Source of the DNA: Pelomonas sp. CA6
GTDB taxonomy: Bacteria > Pseudomonadota > Gammaproteobacteria > Burkholderiales > Burkholderiaceae_C
Reading direction: 5' to 3'
NCBI RefSeq assembly: GCF_022549225.1
Contig: NZ_JAKZFD010000001.1
Coordinates: 434,001-498,000, forward strand
Length of the DNA stretch: 64,000 nucleotides
The notes under the pieces are model-generated. The model did no database searches and had not been told where the DNA came from. It saw only the letters and a list, made by a program, of their open reading frames with translations. Positions 60,801-64,000 of this stretch are shown one piece after another (position 1 is the stretch's first letter; the number at the start of each line of letters is the position of its first letter). A program made the position numbers and the translations under genes.

Positions 60801-61760
60801 CCGGCCGCCCAGTCCGCCGAGGCCGGGCCCGTGCCGGCACCGCCCGCGGGCCGCGGCATCCGCGCCGAGATCAAGCCGCCCGCGCCCAAAGGCCCGCCGC
60901 CGCGCGACGCCAGCCAGGCCTATACCGCCTGGACCTTCGGCGAGCTGCCCGAGCTGATGGAGGTGCGCCGCGGCAACCAGACCCTGATCGGCTTCCCCGC
61001 GCTGATCGACAAGGGCACGCATGTGGAGATCGAGGTCTTCGACGAACCCGAGCTCGCCGCGCAGAAGCACCGCGCCGGCCTGCGCCGGCTGCTCGCGCTG
61101 CAGCTGAAGGAGCCGCTCAAGTTCCTCGAGAAGAACATCCCCGACCTGCAGCGCATGGCCGTGGCCTACATGAGCCTGGGCACCGCCGAGGAGCTGCGCG
61201 ACCAGATCATCGGCGTGGCGCTGGAGCGCGCCTTCCTCGCCGATCCGTTGCCCAGCGACGAATTCCAGTTCAAGGCCAGGCTGGAGGAAGGGCGCAGCCG
61301 CCTGAACCTGATCGCGCAGGAAGTCGCCCGCCTGGCCGGCACCGTGCTGGTCGAGTACCAGGCCGCGCTGCGCAAGCTCAAGGACGCGCGCCCGCCCAAG
61401 GACGTGGCCGAGGACCTCCAGGCCCAGCTGCAGCGCCTGATGCCCAAGGCTTTCGTGCACAAGACCCCCTGGGCCCAGCTGCAGCACTATCCGCGCTATC
61501 TGAAGGCCGTGACCCTGCGCCTGGACAAGCTGCGCGCCGATGCCGCCCGCGACGCCAAGCTGATGGGCGAGATCAAGCCGCTGGAGCAGCGCTGGCAGCG
61601 CCGCGTCGCCGAGCTCAAGGGCGCGGCCGATGCGCGGCTGGACGACTTCCGCTGGCAGCTGGAGGAGCTGCGTGTCAGTCTCTTCGCGCAGGAGCTGCGC
61701 ACGCCGCAGCCGGTCAGCGTGAAGCGGCTGGACAAGGTCTGGACCCAGCTCAGCCACTAG
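57834..61760 (+). CDS. hrpA: ATP-dependent RNA helicase HrpA
   Basis: HrpA is a DEAH-box helicase that, in E. coli, rescues stalled ribosomes and processes mRNA. The 1308-residue protein has Walker A GETGSGKTTQ at 67-76, DEAH at 167-170, SATI in motif III, and QRAGRCGR in motif VI. HA2/OB-fold domains follow, then the long C-terminal DUF3418 region with a Pro/Ala-rich linker near residue 1000. The start is GTG. A GATAAT at 57819-57824 just upstream may be a -10 element, but no -35 matches and it would leave almost no leader. Confidence 0.95.
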   Translation: MSEEHNKPQARPARAAERRRQPAPAARAPRPANPVPPISFPESLPVSSRREEIARLLSEHQVIIVCGETGSGKTTQLPKIALALGRGLAQGGGLIGHTQPRRIAASSVAKRIAEELNTPLGEVVGYKVRFQDRLQPGASVKLMTDGILLAETQTDPLLKAYDTLIIDEAHERSLNIDFLLGYLREILPRRPDLKVIVTSATIDAERFANHFASIKGPAPVIMVSGRTFPVEQRYRPYEESKDYDLNDAICDAVDELWREAGGSGDVLVFLPGEREIREAAEALRKHHPPGVEILPLFARLSQQEQDRVFQPHGQRRIVLATNVAETSLTVPGIRYVVDPGLARVKRYSYRNKVEQLQIEPISQAAANQRAGRCGRVANGICIRLYDEKSFNERPRFTDPEILRSSLAGVILRMKALHLGQVEDFPFIEPPPRKAIADGYQLLAELGAVDERNELTEIGRELSKLPLDPRVGRMILEARRRDALTEVLVIASALSGQDVRDRPLEQQQQADEKHKKFDDERSEFMGYLKLWKWIADSRGGEGEHRLSNRKQEQLLREHFVSPRRVREWRDIHSQLHTVVAEHGWRLNASPATYDQVHLSMLAGLLGNIGCKADDDEWYLGARGIKFWRHPGAHLSKKPGRWIVAAELVDTTRLFGRGIAAIDVNWIAPLAGHLLKTQLLEPHWEKKAAEVIALERATLYGIVVYNNRRVNFGRVDPVAAREIFIREALVNGEWETRLPFLAHNQKQVAKVQELEHKSRRQDVLVDEELIYAYYDEHLPAEVCSGASLEKWYREASRAHPRLLMLEREELMRHEAAGVTSNAFPKTLRLGGVDCSASYLHEPGDARDGVTVSVPIFALNQVSEERCDWLVPGMLEAKLMALLKSLYQKPRARLTPLPDFVAEFVELHPFAQGNLMELLIKAVRERSQIAVQRNDFKLEQVPPHLFMNIRVVDEHGRQLGMGRNLAALKAELGAQARSAFQALAVLKRDPPAPAAQSAEAGPVPAPPAGRGIRAEIKPPAPKGPPPRDASQAYTAWTFGELPELMEVRRGNQTLIGFPALIDKGTHVEIEVFDEPELAAQKHRAGLRRLLALQLKEPLKFLEKNIPDLQRMAVAYMSLGTAEELRDQIIGVALERAFLADPLPSDEFQFKARLEEGRSRLNLIAQEVARLAGTVLVEYQAALRKLKDARPPKDVAEDLQAQLQRLMPKAFVHKTPWAQLQHYPRYLKAVTLRLDKLRADAARDAKLMGEIKPLEQRWQRRVAELKGAADARLDDFRWQLEELRVSLFAQELRTPQPVSVKRLDKVWTQLSH

Positions 61761-61767
61761 CCGCCTG

Positions 61768-61801
61768 CCACAGCCGCCGTCCGCGAGGGCGGCCGCTGTG
61801 G
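61768..61801 (+). terminator. Imperfect hairpin after hrpA
   Basis: CCACAGC (61768-61774) pairs with GCTGTGG (61795-61801), with a further CGCC/GGCG pairing inside and a small bulge. No T-run follows, so terminator activity is doubtful. The rest of the 162-base gap before the next gene shows no other feature. Confidence 0.3.
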
Positions 61802-61922
61802 CGCCGCCGCGACCGTCAGGAACTGGCAGGAAAATGACCGCTGTTTCCCCCTGGCGCTGCCGGGTGGAATTGGGTCCAATCGTTACAAATACCTCCCTGG
61901 CCTTCGCGGTCCGGTCCTGACC

Positions 61923-63779
61923 GTGTCTGATTCCTCGCCCACTTCTTCACCGTCCGCGATGCGGCTGTTCGGCCGCTTCGAATTGCGCGCGCTGATCGGC
62001 AAGACCGAACGCAGCATGCTGTGGCGCGTGTTCGACCCGAGGGTGCAGCAGGAGCAGCTGCTCTGCCTGCCGCGCAACAAGCCGGCCAGCGAGGCGGCCT
62101 ACGAGCAATGGCGGCGCTCCGCCGACAACGCGGCGCGCGTCCAGCATCCCCACCTGGCCCATGCGGTGGAGGTGGGCCGTGTCGACCCCTGGCCCTACAT
62201 CGCCTACGACCGCGCGCTGGGCGAGACGCTGGAAGAGCGCCTGGCCCGCACCGGCCCGCCCACGCCCGCCGACGCCGCGCAGTGGATCGCGCAGGCGCTG
62301 GAGGGCCTGGCCTTCGCCCACGAGGCCGGCCATGTGCACCGCGACATCCAGCCCGGCCACCTGCTGATCGACGCGGCCAACCAGGTCCGTCTCATCGGCC
62401 TGGAGGTGGCCCAGGACCCGGGCGCCAGCGAGGCCGAGTACGGCGCGCAGAGCCGCCTGGCCCAGCGCGAGGCGGCCGAGGAGGACGTGCTGTGCATGGG
62501 CCTGGTGCTGCACCGGCTGCTGTCCGGCCGCCCGGTGCTGGACGAAGCCGACCTGCAGCTGGTGCTGCAGCGCATGCCGCCGCGCGGCCAGGAGCTGGTG
62601 CGCCTGGGCTGGGAGACGCCGCACCCCATCCCCGACCCGCTGCGCGCCATCGTCAACCGCGCCAGCGACCGCCAGGCGCGGCAGCGCTACCACCTGGCGC
62701 GCAGCTTTCTGCGCGCGCTGGATGGCTGGCTGCAGGCCAGCATGCACGAGGAGGGCGGCGCGATCGCGCTGCTGAAGGACAAGCTGCAGCGCTATGGCCA
62801 CCTGCCCACCACCTCGGGGCGCTCGCTGAGCGTCACGCTGGGCGGGGCGATGGAATCGCAGCATGCCAGCGAGCTGGCCGCGCTGGCGCTCAAGGACATG
62901 GGGCTGAGCCTGGAGCTGCTGCGCCGTGTGAACCTGACGCTGAAGCAGCAGGGCGCGGCCAGCGGCTCGGTGCTGAACATGCAGCGCGCGATCGCGATGC
63001 TGGGGCTCAATGGCCTGCAGCAGGCGGCGCGCGCGCTCAAGCCCTGGCCCGGCATCCTCAACGACACCCAGGCCGTCTTCATGCATTCGCAGATGCGCCG
63101 CGTGCACCGCATCGGCCAGGTGGCGCAGGCGCTGCGCCCGGCCGGCTACGACGCCGAGGTGGTCTACCTGATCGCGCTGCTGCAGAACCTGGGCCGGCTG
63201 CTGGTGCAGTACCACTTCCCCGACGACGCGGCACAGATCCGCCAGCTGATGCAGCCGCCCGAGCCCACGCCCGAACAGCCCAACCCGCGCGGCATGCCCG
63301 AGTTGTCGGCCGCCTACGCGGTGCTGGGCTGCGACATCGAGAGCATGGGCATCTCGGTGGCGCGCTACTGGGGCTTCGACGACGAGGTGCTGCACATGAT
63401 GCGGCGCCAGCCACCCGAAATGCCGGTGCGCGGCGCCCATGGCGATGCCGAGCTGCTGCGCCTGACCTGCAGCCTGGCGGCCGAGCTGGTGGAGGCGCTG
63501 ACCCTGACCGAAACCAAGCGCCAGCTCGCGCTCGAGATGGCCACGCGGCGCTACGCGCGCTCGCTGGGGCTGGGCCTGCGCGAGGTCATGGAGGCGGTCT
63601 ACCCGCCGGCCACGCTGCGCTCCGCCGCGCCCGCCGAGGACGACACGCTGTCGTCCCTGCCCGCCGCGGAGGACGAGCGCCCGCGCCGCTCCAGCCTGCG
63701 CGACCGTGGCACGCCGCCGGCCGAGGGCCGGCTGGCCGAAACGCCGCCCGACACCGGCACGGGAAGGGCGCCCTCATGA
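61923..63779 (+). CDS. Pseudokinase-HDOD fusion protein
   Basis: This 618-residue cytoplasmic protein has an N-terminal protein-kinase-like domain (about residues 15-270). The catalytic loop reads HRDIQPGH at 139-146, so Asp141 is kept but the catalytic Lys and Asn are Gln and His. The glycine loop is degenerate (LIGKTERSM), no VAxK Lys is seen and DFG is replaced by LIGLE; the domain is very probably a pseudokinase. An HDOD domain follows near 280-500 (LPTTSGRSLSVTLGGAMESQ; LIALLQNLGRLLVQYHFPDD), then a disordered acidic tail. The start is GTG. It is coupled by ATGA to a mini-ORF and a kinase gene. Confidence 0.82.
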   Translation: MSDSSPTSSPSAMRLFGRFELRALIGKTERSMLWRVFDPRVQQEQLLCLPRNKPASEAAYEQWRRSADNAARVQHPHLAHAVEVGRVDPWPYIAYDRALGETLEERLARTGPPTPADAAQWIAQALEGLAFAHEAGHVHRDIQPGHLLIDAANQVRLIGLEVAQDPGASEAEYGAQSRLAQREAAEEDVLCMGLVLHRLLSGRPVLDEADLQLVLQRMPPRGQELVRLGWETPHPIPDPLRAIVNRASDRQARQRYHLARSFLRALDGWLQASMHEEGGAIALLKDKLQRYGHLPTTSGRSLSVTLGGAMESQHASELAALALKDMGLSLELLRRVNLTLKQQGAASGSVLNMQRAIAMLGLNGLQQAARALKPWPGILNDTQAVFMHSQMRRVHRIGQVAQALRPAGYDAEVVYLIALLQNLGRLLVQYHFPDDAAQIRQLMQPPEPTPEQPNPRGMPELSAAYAVLGCDIESMGISVARYWGFDDEVLHMMRRQPPEMPVRGAHGDAELLRLTCSLAAELVEALTLTETKRQLALEMATRRYARSLGLGLREVMEAVYPPATLRSAAPAEDDTLSSLPAAEDERPRRSSLRDRGTPPAEGRLAETPPDTGTGRAPS

Positions 63780-63820
63780 ACCCGGCCCGACAGGCCTTGC
63801 GGCGCGGAGCGGCGCGATGA
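63776..63820 (+). CDS. 14-residue mini-ORF linking the HDOD and kinase genes
   Basis: ATG at 63776 overlaps the HDOD-gene stop (ATGA) and encodes MNPARQALRRGAAR, then a TGA at 63818-63820 overlaps the next ATG (63817) in another ATGA. It carries its downstream neighbour's GGAG ribosome-binding site (63806-63809). It may only pass ribosomes on, or be chance; no function is claimed. Confidence 0.35.
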   Translation: MNPARQALRRGAAR

Positions 63821-64000
63821 GCTTGCCGGCCGACGGTTCGCTGCCGCCCGCGCTGGGTCGCTTCAGGCTGCTGAAGCGGCTGGGGCAGGGGGCGCAGGCC
63901 TCGGTCTGGCTGGCGCACGATCCTCGCCTGGACCGCGAGGTCGCCGTCAAGGTGCTGCAGGGCGTGGACCGCGCCAGCGTCGACGCCTGGCTGGCCGAGG
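63817..64000 (+). CDS. Serine/threonine protein kinase, 5' part only
   Basis: The first 61 residues are visible before the window ends. FRLLKRLGQGAQASVWLAHD gives an intact glycine loop and REVAVKVLQGV the ATP-anchoring Lys45, so unlike its neighbour this looks like an active Hanks-type kinase. GGAG lies seven bases before the ATG. The overlap chain with the pseudokinase-HDOD gene suggests one signalling unit. Confidence 0.8.
   Translation, partial: MSLPADGSLPPALGRFRLLKRLGQGAQASVWLAHDPRLDREVAVKVLQGVDRASVDAWLAE

Noticed and set aside
57792-61757. 1321-codon open frame antisense to hrpA
   Set aside because: It has no recognisable domain and mirrors the strong third-position GC bias of hrpA; such shadow frames are common in GC-rich genomes.

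Overview
The window is a gene-dense, GC-rich stretch of bacterial chromosome. Gene content and order (rpsB-tsf-pyrH-frr-uppS-cdsA-dxr-rseP-bamA-skp-lpxD-fabZ-lpxA-lpxB-rnhB; rpsF-priB-rpsR-rplI-dnaB; ppsR divergent from ppsA; TctCBA uptake with a Burkholderiales-type porin) point to a Gram-negative betaproteobacterium of the order Burkholderiales, probably near Roseateles, Mitsuaria or Rubrivivax. The genus is an inference from gene style only. No insertion sequence, prophage, CRISPR array, rRNA or tRNA gene was seen; the window looks like core chromosome with a few accessory genes.

Left part (1-21,000). Three leftward genes come first: the NAD(P)HX repair enzyme (cut by the window edge), an FAD amino-acid oxidoreductase and an amidase. 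A long rightward cluster follows, covering translation (rpsB, tsf, frr), UMP kinase, isoprenoid, lipid-carrier and phospholipid synthesis (uppS, cdsA, dxr), envelope assembly (rseP, bamA, skp) and lipid A/fatty acid synthesis (lpxD, fabZ, lpxA, lpxB). It ends with rnhB and an rRNA-type methyltransferase. Many joints overlap by 1-4 bases. Leftward ppsR and a DMT transporter then face away from ppsA.

Middle part (21,000-40,000). ppsA is followed by a sodium:solute symporter carrying a large charged loop and an EF-hand-like loop. Next come the rpsF-priB-rpsR-rplI ribosomal cluster, a strong hairpin terminator, dnaB, and a radical SAM protein under a consensus SOS box. An array of long hairpins lies between that gene and a convergent lipid A phosphoethanolamine transferase. 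Leftward genes continue with a response regulator-TPR protein, the dnaJ-dnaK-grpE chaperone genes behind a good sigma-32-type promoter, and Hsp15.

Right part (38,800-64,000). A TctDE two-component system is divergent from a porin-tctC-tctB-tctA tricarboxylate uptake operon. Leftward then lie hemH, an adenylate cyclase-FHA protein, rpoD, dnaG and a GGDEF-EAL protein translationally coupled to dnaG, followed by an H-NS family protein, a ferric-iron binding protein with a Fur-like box, yggX and argA. Rightward hrpA follows. The right edge holds a pseudokinase-HDOD fusion, a 14-codon mini-ORF and the start of an apparently active Ser/Thr kinase, linked by 4-base overlaps.

The best leads for something new are the pseudokinase-HDOD/kinase cluster at the right edge, the GGDEF-EAL gene in place of the usual upstream partners of dnaG-rpoD, the SOS-boxed and apparently leaderless radical SAM gene, and the tandem 15-bp hairpins. 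All coordinates come from reading the sequence; no database search was possible.
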